Positions 5,974 through 12,691 of a DNA stretch of 16,881 nucleotides are shown piece by piece; position 1 is the stretch's first letter; every line of letters begins with the position of its first letter. The position numbers and the translations under genes are program-made. Source of the DNA: Candidatus Omnitrophota bacterium (GTDB lineage Bacteria > Omnitrophota > Gorgyraeia > Gygaellales > Profunditerraquicolaceae); assembly GCA_028687205.1 (NCBI GenBank), contig JAQUAP010000026.1, forward strand, positions 1 to 16,881. Direction: 5' to 3'. The notes under the pieces were generated by a model, which saw only the letters and a list, made by a program, of their open reading frames with translations, did not search any database and had not been told where the DNA came from.

Positions 5974-6417
5974 TTACTTGTAGGACTGCATTTTTTCGAT
6001 AACCCGCTGGCTTACGCCCTCTTTCTTCAGGTAAGCGATATCGTCAGGCGTCAAAGAATATTTGGAATTCGTAGCCTTGATTTTAGCGATAATATCATCG
6101 CCGGAAGACCCCTGCTTGGTTAAATCAACTACCTGCTGGAGAGTAAGCTGCCCCGCCGGGGCGTTTTGAGTAGTTTGGGTAGTAGGTTTATCAATCTGCG
6201 CTCCGACCAGGGCTCCTGCGCCTGCGCCGACTGCGCCGCCGATCAAAGCGCCCCCTACGGCGTTGCCGCTTTGATGCCCGATAATGCCTCCTGCCAAAGC
6301 GCCGACCGCGCCTCCGATACCGGCCCCCTCGGCTACCCTTGTCTTATTGGTCTCGCATCCTAAAATAGCTAAGGCAAAAATTAAAGCTATCGATAAAGAA
6401 AGATATTTTTTCATCAA
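5974..6417 (-). CDS. Glycine-zipper lipoprotein
   Basis: Probable envelope lipoprotein of 147 residues. The N-terminus MMKKYLSLSIALIFALAILGC is a lipoprotein signal peptide with lipobox ILGC and acylated C21. Residues about 30-75 are a glycine-zipper region rich in GxxxG (GAGIGGAVGALAGGIIG and a second copy), as in the Rick_17kDa/SlyB-like surface antigens that pack in membranes. The soluble C-terminal part (about 90-147) has two short helical repeats, QQVVDLTKQGSSGDDIIAKI and SQRVIEKMQSY. ATGATG with AGGAGG upstream sets the start, and a consensus sigma-70 promoter lies about 50 bp before it. Substrate or partner is unknown. Confidence 0.85.
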   Translation of the reverse strand: MMKKYLSLSIALIFALAILGCETNKTRVAEGAGIGGAVGALAGGIIGHQSGNAVGGALIGGAVGAGAGALVGAQIDKPTTQTTQNAPAGQLTLQQVVDLTKQGSSGDDIIAKIKATNSKYSLTPDDIAYLKKEGVSQRVIEKMQSYK

Positions 6418-6466
6418 CCTGCCTCCTTTTAATTAATGGAATTTATATCTATAAATTTTGTTTTAT

Positions 6467-6495
6467 ATTTTAACTTAAAATAAGGGGTTTGGCAA
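6467..6495 (-). promoter_or_regulatory. Sigma-70 promoter of the lipoprotein-tRNA-Lys-archease-rtcB-serS run
   Basis: On the - strand TTGCCA (-35, 6490-6495) and TAAAAT (-10, 6467-6472) are separated by 17 nt, close to the sigma-70 consensus. Transcription would start near 6460, giving a leader of about 40 nt before the lipoprotein ATG. It lies in the 100-bp gap after the peroxidase fusion gene. I see no clear terminator for that upstream gene. Confidence 0.75.
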
Positions 6496-6517
6496 GAAGC
6501 GTTTTATTAAAGGCAGC

Positions 6518-7393
6518 TTAAATAGCCAGCGTATCGATTATTTTCGCCAGGATAAAATCATTATCCGTAAGCCCTCCTGCCGCGTGCGTGGTAAGGGTAA
6601 TTTTTAACTTGTTATAGATGAGGGTTAGCGTCGGATGATGCCCCTGCTCCTCGGCGATTATGGAGACCAGGTCTAAAAAATACTTTGCCTCTGTAAAATC
6701 CTTGAATTTGAATTCCCTTGCTATCTTTTTATCTTCAACCAGCTCCCAGCCGCGGGTTGCTTCCAGCAGCTTTTTAATTTTATCTTTCGCCAAAGGCGGA
6801 GTCCCTACTTCACAAGGCTTACATTTAGTAGGCAGGCCTGCTTCTTTTAGCGGCAATGCGCCGGATTTAAGTATTTCGGTTAAGTTCTTCAATACATCTT
6901 CGTAATCCGGAGGAGTTGTCAATTCTTCTACTACCTGGATATATCTCAACACGTCATTTTTATCAACGATAAGGGCAGACCTGGCTAAAAGGTTTAATTC
7001 TTTGATTAAAAGCCCGTAATTAATCCCGAAAGAAGAGGTTTTGTAGTCAGAAAAGACATTTACATTTTTAATCGCAAAGGTTTCGCAGAACCTTGCCTGG
7101 GCAAAAGGTAAATCCCTGCTTATCCCCAAAATTACCACTTCTTCGGATAACCCTGCCGCCCTCTGATTAAATTCCTTTACCTGTAAATCGCATACCGGGG
7201 TATCCAGCGACGGAAAAGAGGTGATAATCTTTGTCCTGCCCTTAAAATTAGCTAAGCTTACCTCCTTTAAATCCTGGGCAACCACCTTAAAATCCGGCGC
7301 AGGCATCCCGGTTTTTAAAAGCCGGCCTACTAAAGTAAGGGGATTTCCTTTAAAAGTTATCTTGCGCGTAATCTTCTCTTCTCCCTGTAGCAT
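6518..7393 (-). CDS. Fusion of thiol peroxidase (Tpx) and pterin-4a-carbinolamine dehydratase
   Basis: Two complete domains share one 291-residue frame. Residues 1-178 are an atypical 2-Cys peroxiredoxin of the Tpx type: FKGNPLTLVGR at the start, FPSLDTPVCDLQVKEFN with peroxidatic C68, and RFC with resolving C103. Residues about 188-291 are a pterin-4a-carbinolamine dehydratase (PCD/DCoH), which dehydrates 4a-hydroxy-tetrahydropterin. They show KCKPC, then E248-x3-H252-H253-P254, Y260, H270 and D279 in the exact spacing of the PCD signature. Both catalytic sets look intact. The CxxC (191-194) belongs to the PCD start in some bacterial relatives but could also take part in disulfide exchange. 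The gene follows korB by 13 nt. No aromatic amino acid hydroxylase, the usual PCD partner, is visible here. Confidence 0.9.
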   Translation of the reverse strand: MLQGEEKITRKITFKGNPLTLVGRLLKTGMPAPDFKVVAQDLKEVSLANFKGRTKIITSFPSLDTPVCDLQVKEFNQRAAGLSEEVVILGISRDLPFAQARFCETFAIKNVNVFSDYKTSSFGINYGLLIKELNLLARSALIVDKNDVLRYIQVVEELTTPPDYEDVLKNLTEILKSGALPLKEAGLPTKCKPCEVGTPPLAKDKIKKLLEATRGWELVEDKKIAREFKFKDFTEAKYFLDLVSIIAEEQGHHPTLTLIYNKLKITLTTHAAGGLTDNDFILAKIIDTLAI

Positions 7394-7406
7394 TTTTTGC
7401 CTATCT

Positions 7407-8258
7407 TTAACTGGAAGCCTTTAGGAAGGCATTTATTTTCGCGTCGGTCTCCGCAGCCTTTTTCTCCCGCCCTAAAAAGTTTTGCTCAAAAGTAGGGATT
7501 TCTTTTTTGTAGAATACGCCTAAAGCGATAGGACTATCCGCGTTATAATCCCATTCCCTTATTTTACTTAAGGCCTGCTGGCGGTCCTGCGGGTCATGGC
7601 CTTTTAATTCATAGACATGCTTATCGTAATATTCGTACATATTAAAATAGGTAAAACAAACCTGCAGCACATCCACCAAGGAAAAACCCTTATGCAGGAT
7701 TGCCGCTTTAAAAACCTGCTTAAGTAATTCAGCGCCATGGGAAGTGCCGCGGGCTAAAAATGACGCTCCGCTTGCCAACATCAATTCCAGCGGATTTAAC
7801 GGAAGTTCTTTTGTGCCCCCGGGGGTAGAACGCCCTTTAAAACCTAACGGCGAAGTAGGGGTATATTGACCGGTAGTCAAGCCGTATACACGGTTATTGT
7901 GTATTATCATGGTTATATCAATATTGCGTTTGGCGGCAAATATCAAATGCTCAAGGCCCTCCCCGTACGCGTCGCCATCGCCGGCAAAACCGATTACCTT
8001 GATACCGGGTTTAGCTAATTTTATCCCTTCTGCCGCCGGCGTAACTCTTCCGTGGAGAGAATAAAAACTGTTTACGTTCAAATAATCGACTATTTTAGCA
8101 TGACAGCCAATGCCTGAAACCAAAACAATATTTTCTAAAGGAACTCCTTCGGCGTTTAATTCGCTGAGCACGGTTTTTATGGCATTCAGGATGGCAAAAT
8201 TACCGCAGCCAGGACACCAGGTATTCGCGGCATAAGTCCCCAGGTTTAGCGGGCTCAT
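7407..8258 (-). CDS. korB: 2-oxoacid:ferredoxin oxidoreductase, beta subunit
   Basis: Thiamine-diphosphate subunit of a 2-oxoacid:ferredoxin oxidoreductase (2-oxoglutarate, pyruvate or similar acid + CoA to acyl-CoA + CO2 + reduced ferredoxin). Residues CPGC (15-18), GIGCH (C52) and C201 are the four cysteines that bind the proximal [4Fe-4S] cluster in this family. GDGDAYGEG (93-101) with NN (121-122) is the ThDP/Mg motif. The 283-residue length fits the KorB/PorB family. It overlaps the alpha subunit gene by 4 bp (ATGA). Sequence alone does not settle the substrate. The two-subunit gamma-alpha plus beta layout is common among KorAB enzymes, hence the tentative symbol. Confidence 0.9.
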   Translation of the reverse strand: MSPLNLGTYAANTWCPGCGNFAILNAIKTVLSELNAEGVPLENIVLVSGIGCHAKIVDYLNVNSFYSLHGRVTPAAEGIKLAKPGIKVIGFAGDGDAYGEGLEHLIFAAKRNIDITMIIHNNRVYGLTTGQYTPTSPLGFKGRSTPGGTKELPLNPLELMLASGASFLARGTSHGAELLKQVFKAAILHKGFSLVDVLQVCFTYFNMYEYYDKHVYELKGHDPQDRQQALSKIREWDYNADSPIALGVFYKKEIPTFEQNFLGREKKAAETDAKINAFLKASS

Positions 8259-9928
8259 TGCTTAACCCCCTTTACTCTTTCCTCTAACTCTTCCAGAGAA
8301 AAAGGCCGGCCGTCATATTTCAGGATTTGTTCATCAACATTAAAACCGGACATTTTAATCAAGCGCGCCAGCTGCCCTGTGGCATTGCATTCTACAGAGA
8401 TAAGTTTATTTACTCCCCGGAGCGCCTCCTGAAATTGTTTTATCGGGAACGGCCAAAGGACCAATGGCTGGATGACTTTTAAACCTAATTTTTCCGCCAG
8501 TTCCACGCATACCCCCTTATTAGAACCCCAGCAAAGAAGGCTGACGCCAGAATTACTTTTGCCGTATATCTTGACTGTCTCAGAATTTTCTAACTCTTCC
8601 TGTAAATATCTTTCTTTGCGTAAGCGCTTATTCTGCATCAAGACCACCTGTTGCGGGTCTTCGGTAGTGATGCCGTACGCATCGTGTTCATAGCTATTAA
8701 CTTTTATAACCGCGTCTTTATCCGGAATAAAGGCCAAAGGAGAAACGCCATTTTCTGTATCCAGGTATCTTTTATAGGGAGCCTTCCTATCCCAGACTAA
8801 CGGCGCCCCTGCTTTTATTTCAGGGATAGAATTTATATCAAAATTAAAAATATCTTCCCCTAGGTTCTTATCCGTGAGAATAACCGAGGCTAGCTGGTAT
8901 TTCCGGCTTATATTCAAGGCCTCTGCCGACCAGAAATACGCTTCCTCAGCATCTCCTGGCGCAACGATAAAACGCGTAAACTCGCCCTGGCCGGCATTTA
9001 GGACAAAATGCAATTCTGTCTGCGCCGAATATGTGGGCAGGCCTGTTGACGGCCCGGGTCTTTGTCCGACGATAATCACAACAGGTAATTCGCTCATCCC
9101 GGCAAAACTTAAACCTTCAGTCATCAGGCAAAACCCTCCGCCGGATGTCCCTACAGCCACGCTTTCTCCGGTATAAGAAAATCCTAAGGCCATCAGGATT
9201 ACTCCGATCTCGCTCTCGGGATGAATGACCTTTAAGCCAAAATCAGCGGCATTTGCGGCAAGAAAATGCAGGATAGGCGATGTGGGAGTCATCGGATAAG
9301 CGATAAAGGTGTCCAGCCCGCCCTTAAGCAGGCCGAGGCTTACTGCCTGGTTACCGGAGAGTAAGGGAAGCGGCTCTTGCGATGCGGGTTCTATCTTTAG
9401 CAGTTCTTTTGTTGCGGCATAACCCCGGGAGGCGACTTTTAAATTTAAATCCGTTTCTTTGGTGAATTCTTTTTTAAATACGCTTTCTAAGGCTTCCCAT
9501 TTGATTCCGCTTACCCTTATAAATACGCCGATAACGCAGCTATTACGCATTATCTCAGGCGCATTTTCTTCCTTGATAATGCGCGTCAGCGCTACCCCTA
9601 TTGTCCGGATACCCTCGCCCACACCCTCTAATTTAACGGCGTCAGAGTCATAGATAATCACCGCGCCATCCTTTAATCTCTCCTTATGATAATCAAGGAC
9701 CTCCTGATTCAAAGCAAGGATAAAATCCATCTTGTTGCTTTGCGCAGCGATTCTTGTTTGGGATGAACGGATAATGGAAAAGGTGTGGCCCCCTCTGATA
9801 ATAGAAGGGTAATCGCGGGAAATATAGACGCGGCGCCCGAGCTGGTTTAGGATCCTGCCGATAACTGCCCCGGATTTATCAATACCAAAACCGGCCTTGC
9901 CGCCGATGAGAAGAGAAAAATCATCCAT
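8255..9928 (-). CDS. korA: 2-oxoacid:ferredoxin oxidoreductase, fused gamma-alpha subunit
   Basis: Partner of the beta subunit. Residues 1-178 are the gamma domain (LIGGKAGFGIDKSGAVIGR, RDYPSIIRGGHTF), which helps bind CoA. Residues about 188-557 are the alpha pyrimidine-binding domain: SGNQAVSLGLLKGG, YPMTPTSP (211-218), PESE (237-240), TSGGGFCLMTEG (261-272) and QRPGPSTGLPT (289-299), followed by the transketolase C-terminal-like part. AGGAAG lies 8 nt before the ATG. The gene starts 19 nt after tRNA-Arg and may share a transcript with it. No ferredoxin-like delta subunit gene lies next to it, so electrons probably go to a free ferredoxin encoded elsewhere. Confidence 0.92.
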   Translation of the reverse strand: MDDFSLLIGGKAGFGIDKSGAVIGRILNQLGRRVYISRDYPSIIRGGHTFSIIRSSQTRIAAQSNKMDFILALNQEVLDYHKERLKDGAVIIYDSDAVKLEGVGEGIRTIGVALTRIIKEENAPEIMRNSCVIGVFIRVSGIKWEALESVFKKEFTKETDLNLKVASRGYAATKELLKIEPASQEPLPLLSGNQAVSLGLLKGGLDTFIAYPMTPTSPILHFLAANAADFGLKVIHPESEIGVILMALGFSYTGESVAVGTSGGGFCLMTEGLSFAGMSELPVVIIVGQRPGPSTGLPTYSAQTELHFVLNAGQGEFTRFIVAPGDAEEAYFWSAEALNISRKYQLASVILTDKNLGEDIFNFDINSIPEIKAGAPLVWDRKAPYKRYLDTENGVSPLAFIPDKDAVIKVNSYEHDAYGITTEDPQQVVLMQNKRLRKERYLQEELENSETVKIYGKSNSGVSLLCWGSNKGVCVELAEKLGLKVIQPLVLWPFPIKQFQEALRGVNKLISVECNATGQLARLIKMSGFNVDEQILKYDGRPFSLEELEERVKGVKQ

Positions 9929-9947
9929 TTTATCTTCCTATGAACCC

Positions 9948-10021
9948 TGCGCCTGGCAGGAGTTGAACCTGCAACGCCTAGCTCCGAAGGCTAGCGCTCT
10001 ATCCAGTTGAGCTACAGGCGC
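9948..10021 (-). tRNA. tRNA-Arg (anticodon UCG)
   Basis: The - strand has acceptor GCGCCTG/CAGGCGC with A73, D-arm AGCTCAACTGGATAGAGC, anticodon stem CTAGC/GCTAG around CTTCGGA (anticodon UCG, reading CGA and CGN by wobble) and T-arm GCAGG/CCTGC with TTCAACT. CCA is not encoded. Its 5' end is 1 nt after the stop codon of the radical SAM gene, and korA starts 19 nt after its 3' end. Confidence 0.95.
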
Positions 10022-10022
10022 G

Positions 10023-10742
10023 TTAAAAAATCTCCGCCTCCTGCCCTAAAATTTCCCTGATCTTCTTTAATTTGGGCCTGCCAACGGCATAAATACCGCT
10101 TTCGGCGGTAGTGCGCGCCGGAGAATTCAACTGTATCTTATCAGGATTTATCTTTTCAATAATATCTTTTAATTTACGGATATGCCTTATGTCGTCGTTA
10201 ATGCCTTTAAGCAGCATCACCTCAAGCCAGATTTTTCCGCGAAATTCTTTTCTTAAAGCCACGAGCCCCGCGATTATCTCTTCAATATTTATGCCGGGAT
10301 GCGGCCGGTCAATCTTGATAAATAAGCCTTGCGTTACCGCATCCAGCGAGGGGACAATTAAATCCGCCTCCAGGAGCTGCCGGCGCACCTCGCTGTCTAC
10401 CAGCAGGGAAGTATTGGTAAGGACCGCTACTTTAAGCGGGGTGAGTCTCTTTATCTCCGTAATCAACTCGCCAATACCGGTATTTAAGGTAGGCTCGCCT
10501 GAGCCGGAGAGCGTGATGTATTCTAACCCTTGCGCTATTTCCCTGTTATCGCCAAGCCAGGTTCTTAATTCGTTGATTATTTCGCTTACCTTTATGTATT
10601 CCTTTCTTTCTACTGTCAGGTTATTTGTCCTGCCCAGTTGGCAATAAATACAATCAAAGTCGCATGTCTTGTATGGCGTAAGGCTTATCCCTAAAGAAGC
10701 CCCAAGCCTGCGCGATTTGACCGGACCATATAAATATTTCAT
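10023..10742 (-). CDS. Radical SAM protein, COG0731 type
   Basis: Iron-sulfur enzyme of 239 residues that would cleave S-adenosylmethionine to make a 5'-deoxyadenosyl radical. The cluster motif is C27-x3-C31-x2-C34 (KTCDFDCIYCQLG). The opening MKYLYGPVKSRRLGASLGI is typical of COG0731 proteins, which are related to the wyosine-synthesis enzyme TYW1. Downstream TLSGSGEPTLN is the GGEP-like SAM-binding motif. The substrate is unknown, and a tRNA-modifying role is only suggested by the family and by the tRNA-Arg gene placed 1 nt after its stop. The ATG lies a few bases after a terminator-like hairpin and has no Shine-Dalgarno. Confidence 0.85.
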   Translation of the reverse strand: MKYLYGPVKSRRLGASLGISLTPYKTCDFDCIYCQLGRTNNLTVERKEYIKVSEIINELRTWLGDNREIAQGLEYITLSGSGEPTLNTGIGELITEIKRLTPLKVAVLTNTSLLVDSEVRRQLLEADLIVPSLDAVTQGLFIKIDRPHPGINIEEIIAGLVALRKEFRGKIWLEVMLLKGINDDIRHIRKLKDIIEKINPDKIQLNSPARTTAESGIYAVGRPKLKKIREILGQEAEIF

Positions 10743-10748
10743 CGGTTT

Positions 10749-10787
10749 AAAAAATTTTAGGGCGCTATCCTTCTAAGATAGCGCCCT
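10749..10787 (-). terminator. Rho-independent terminator after the CBM48 gene
   Basis: On the - strand an 11-bp perfect stem AGGGCGCTATC (10777-10787 with 10759-10769) around a 7-nt loop is followed by AAAA and then six T (10754-10749). It lies 31 nt after the stop codon of the CBM48 gene. The T run ends 6 nt before the radical SAM start codon, so the hairpin could also act as an attenuator for that gene. Confidence 0.8.
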
Positions 10788-10818
10788 TATAATTTTTAAG
10801 TTTTTAAAGCATTACCGG

Positions 10819-11094
10819 CTATTTTACTTCCATAACGCAATTATGCGACCCGAAGGCATTAGCTACGCAGGATGTGCAACGCGGGTCGTTCATCCAGGCG
10901 CCGTCAACCACAAATTTATATTCGTACCTGCCGGGCTTAAGATTAATCTTAGCTACCCAGTTACCCTTAGAGTCGTTTTTTGCAAGAAGCTTTTTTACAT
11001 CCCACTTGTTAAAACTACCTGCTAAGCTCACCTTCTTAGCCTGCGGAGCATAAAGCCTGAATTCAGTCAGTTTTGACCCGGTTAATCTAGCCAT
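10819..11094 (-). CDS. Stand-alone glycogen-binding domain protein (CBM48/AMPK-beta-like)
   Basis: A single immunoglobulin-like early-set domain of 91 residues: FRLYAPQAKKVSLAGSFNKW, GNWVAKINLKPGRYEYKFVVDG and AWMNDP are the classic strands and sugar-contact tryptophans of CBM48/AMPK-beta glycogen-binding modules. No catalytic domain is attached and there is no signal peptide, so it likely acts in the cytoplasm, perhaps by tethering to glycogen. Three cysteines (CTSC and C87) lie near the C-terminus, where relatives usually have none that I recall. The start has GGAGG upstream. The gene has its own strong promoter and terminator and is therefore a monocistronic unit between the lipid A operon and the radical SAM gene. 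Confidence 0.85.
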   Translation of the reverse strand: MARLTGSKLTEFRLYAPQAKKVSLAGSFNKWDVKKLLAKNDSKGNWVAKINLKPGRYEYKFVVDGAWMNDPRCTSCVANAFGSHNCVMEVK

Positions 11095-11118
11095 ACCCTC
11101 CTCCTTGTTATACCCCTA

Positions 11119-11147
11119 TTTATACCTAACAACTGCAAGGCTGTCAA
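11119..11147 (-). promoter_or_regulatory. Consensus sigma-70 promoter of the CBM48 gene
   Basis: On the - strand TTGACA (-35, 11142-11147, perfect consensus) and TATAAA (-10, 11119-11124) are separated by 17 nt. The -35 box begins 8 nt after the lpxI stop codon. The start point would lie near 11112, giving a leader of under 20 nt with GGAGG. This is the best promoter match in the window and suggests strong, constitutive transcription. Confidence 0.85.
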
Positions 11148-11155
11148 GCGGTTTG

Positions 11156-11959
11156 TTAAACGCTGACGATTGCCAGGCCTTTCTTATCGGCTAACTTTAC
11201 GGCGGCAAGCCGATCGATAAAAAGTGTCTTATCCGCTTCTATGGCAAGGCATTTCGCGCCTGCTTTAATCAGGCTTTGAACCGTCTTTAAGCCGACTACC
11301 GGGATATCAAAACGCATATCCTGCCTGGGTTTGGCTACTTTGATTACGGTAATGCCTCCGCGGGCAATTTTTCCCGCGCGCCGGATAAGCTTATCCGTGC
11401 CCTCCAAAGCCTCCACCGCGACAATCGCCTTATCTTTCACCGCTACTGTCTGGCCTATATCCAAAGCCCCGGCTGCCTTGGCCAGTTCAAAACCAAAATA
11501 AACATCCTCCCAGCCGGCTTTATCGGGCTCTCCCTGCGTAAGCGTGCCTTTTTTAGGCAAGAGGCCTTCCATAAAAGTAGCGGAATTAAGCAATTCTAAA
11601 CCGGCATCTTCTAATTTTCCCGCGATTACCCCGAATATCGTATCTGCTTTCTTATTTTTTATGCTGGAGAGTATCTGCTGTAAATCCGGGCTTTGCCTGA
11701 CCTCACGGCTAAAGAGCCTGGCCGGGCTGATCTGGCCGGCCATAACTATCTTTTTTACCCCTTCGGCCTTAAATATTTCGACCAGGCGCTTAAATTCAGA
11801 GAGCTTAAGCCAGTAGGTCTTATCGGCTAATTTATTAATCCTGGCCGAGGTATCTCCCTTTATCGCAATAGCGATTATAAAATATTCTTTACGCTTGGCG
11901 GCTTCACAAAATAACAAAGGGAATTTCCTGTTACCGGCGATTAAACCGATTTTTTCCAT
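11156..11959 (-). CDS. lpxI: UDP-2,3-diacylglucosamine pyrophosphatase LpxI
   Basis: Hydrolyses UDP-2,3-diacylglucosamine to lipid X and UMP in lipid A synthesis. It is the alternative to LpxH found in many bacteria outside the beta/gamma-proteobacteria. It holds the family start MEKIGLIAGNRKFPLLF, the central VMAGQISPARLF, and the C-terminal DUF1009 domain with AIVAVEALEGTDKLIRRAG and FDIPVVGLKTVQSL. A longer frame begins at 12013, but its extra 18 residues overlap lpxA and do not resemble the family, so I chose the ATG at 11959. This gives 267 residues and a 1-nt gap after the lpxA stop. It is the last gene of the envelope block. Confidence 0.92.
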   Translation of the reverse strand: MEKIGLIAGNRKFPLLFCEAAKRKEYFIIAIAIKGDTSARINKLADKTYWLKLSEFKRLVEIFKAEGVKKIVMAGQISPARLFSREVRQSPDLQQILSSIKNKKADTIFGVIAGKLEDAGLELLNSATFMEGLLPKKGTLTQGEPDKAGWEDVYFGFELAKAAGALDIGQTVAVKDKAIVAVEALEGTDKLIRRAGKIARGGITVIKVAKPRQDMRFDIPVVGLKTVQSLIKAGAKCLAIEADKTLFIDRLAAVKLADKKGLAIVSV

Positions 11960-11960
11960 T

Positions 11961-12689
11961 TTATTTGCGGCAGGAACGCGCGATTCCGCGCTCTGTCTTT
12001 TTGATGAACTCAACGAGGTATGCGACTTCGGCGGTCAGCTTGACTTCTTTTACTACTTTCTCCACGGCATGCTTAATAGAAAGCCCGGAGCTAAAAAGTA
12101 TCCTGAAGGCGTCATCCAGCAAGGTTATTGAATCCTTAGGGATATTGTGGCGCCTGAGGCCGACAAGATTTAGACCGTAGACCAGCGCCGGATGCCCGTC
12201 GCAGGTTGAATACGGAGGGATATCCTGGACCACCTTGGAGCAGCCGCCGATAATAGAGAGGGCGCCGACTCTTACAAACTGGTGGATTGCCACCAGCCCA
12301 CCGATAACTGCCCGGTCTTCAATCGTTACGTGCCCTGCCAGCGTAGCACCGTTGGCGAGAACGCAGTTATTCCCCAGGCGGCAATCATGCGCCACATGAG
12401 AATAAGCCATGATCAGGTTGCCGTCTCCGACAATGGTTCTGCCGCCTTCTTCTGTCCCGGGATTAAGCGTGCAGTATTCACGGATGATATTGTTATCCCC
12501 GATTTCAAGAAAGCTGTTCTCCCCTTTATATTTTAAATCCTGCGGACGGCTGCCGACTACCGCGCCCGTAAAAATCTCGCAGTTTTTTCCTATGGTAGTA
12601 TTGCCCTCAATTACGCAAAACGCGCCGATTTTAGTCCCCGCGCCGATAACCGCGTTCTTGGAAATTATTGCTGTAGGATGTATTTGCAT
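11961..12689 (-). CDS. lpxA: UDP-N-acetylglucosamine acyltransferase LpxA
   Basis: First enzyme of lipid A synthesis: it moves a 3-hydroxyacyl chain from ACP to the 3-OH of UDP-GlcNAc. The left-handed beta-helix of hexapeptide repeats is visible from residue 5 on (IHPTAIISKNAVIGAGTKIG). RPQDLKYKGE, the catalytic histidine H101 in SHVAHDC, AIHQFVRVGA and the C-terminal helical part are present. The protein has 242 residues against 262 in E. coli. By eye, 18 residues, one full coil, are missing from the N-terminal part of the helix. It starts 2 nt after the lpxC-fabZ stop. The acyl-length ruler cannot be judged from sequence alone. Confidence 0.95.
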   Translation of the reverse strand: MQIHPTAIISKNAVIGAGTKIGAFCVIEGNTTIGKNCEIFTGAVVGSRPQDLKYKGENSFLEIGDNNIIREYCTLNPGTEEGGRTIVGDGNLIMAYSHVAHDCRLGNNCVLANGATLAGHVTIEDRAVIGGLVAIHQFVRVGALSIIGGCSKVVQDIPPYSTCDGHPALVYGLNLVGLRRHNIPKDSITLLDDAFRILFSSGLSIKHAVEKVVKEVKLTAEVAYLVEFIKKTERGIARSCRK

Positions 12690-12691
12690 GC

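Noticed and set aside
10111..10647. 178-residue + strand frame
   Set aside because: It lies wholly antisense to the radical SAM gene, which has clear family motifs. The frame shows serine/isoleucine-rich shadow composition.
11960..12013. Longer N-terminus of LpxI starting at 12013
   Set aside because: The extra 18 residues overlap lpxA and do not match the LpxI family start MEKIGLIAGN, and the ATG at 11959 follows the lpxA stop by 1 nt.
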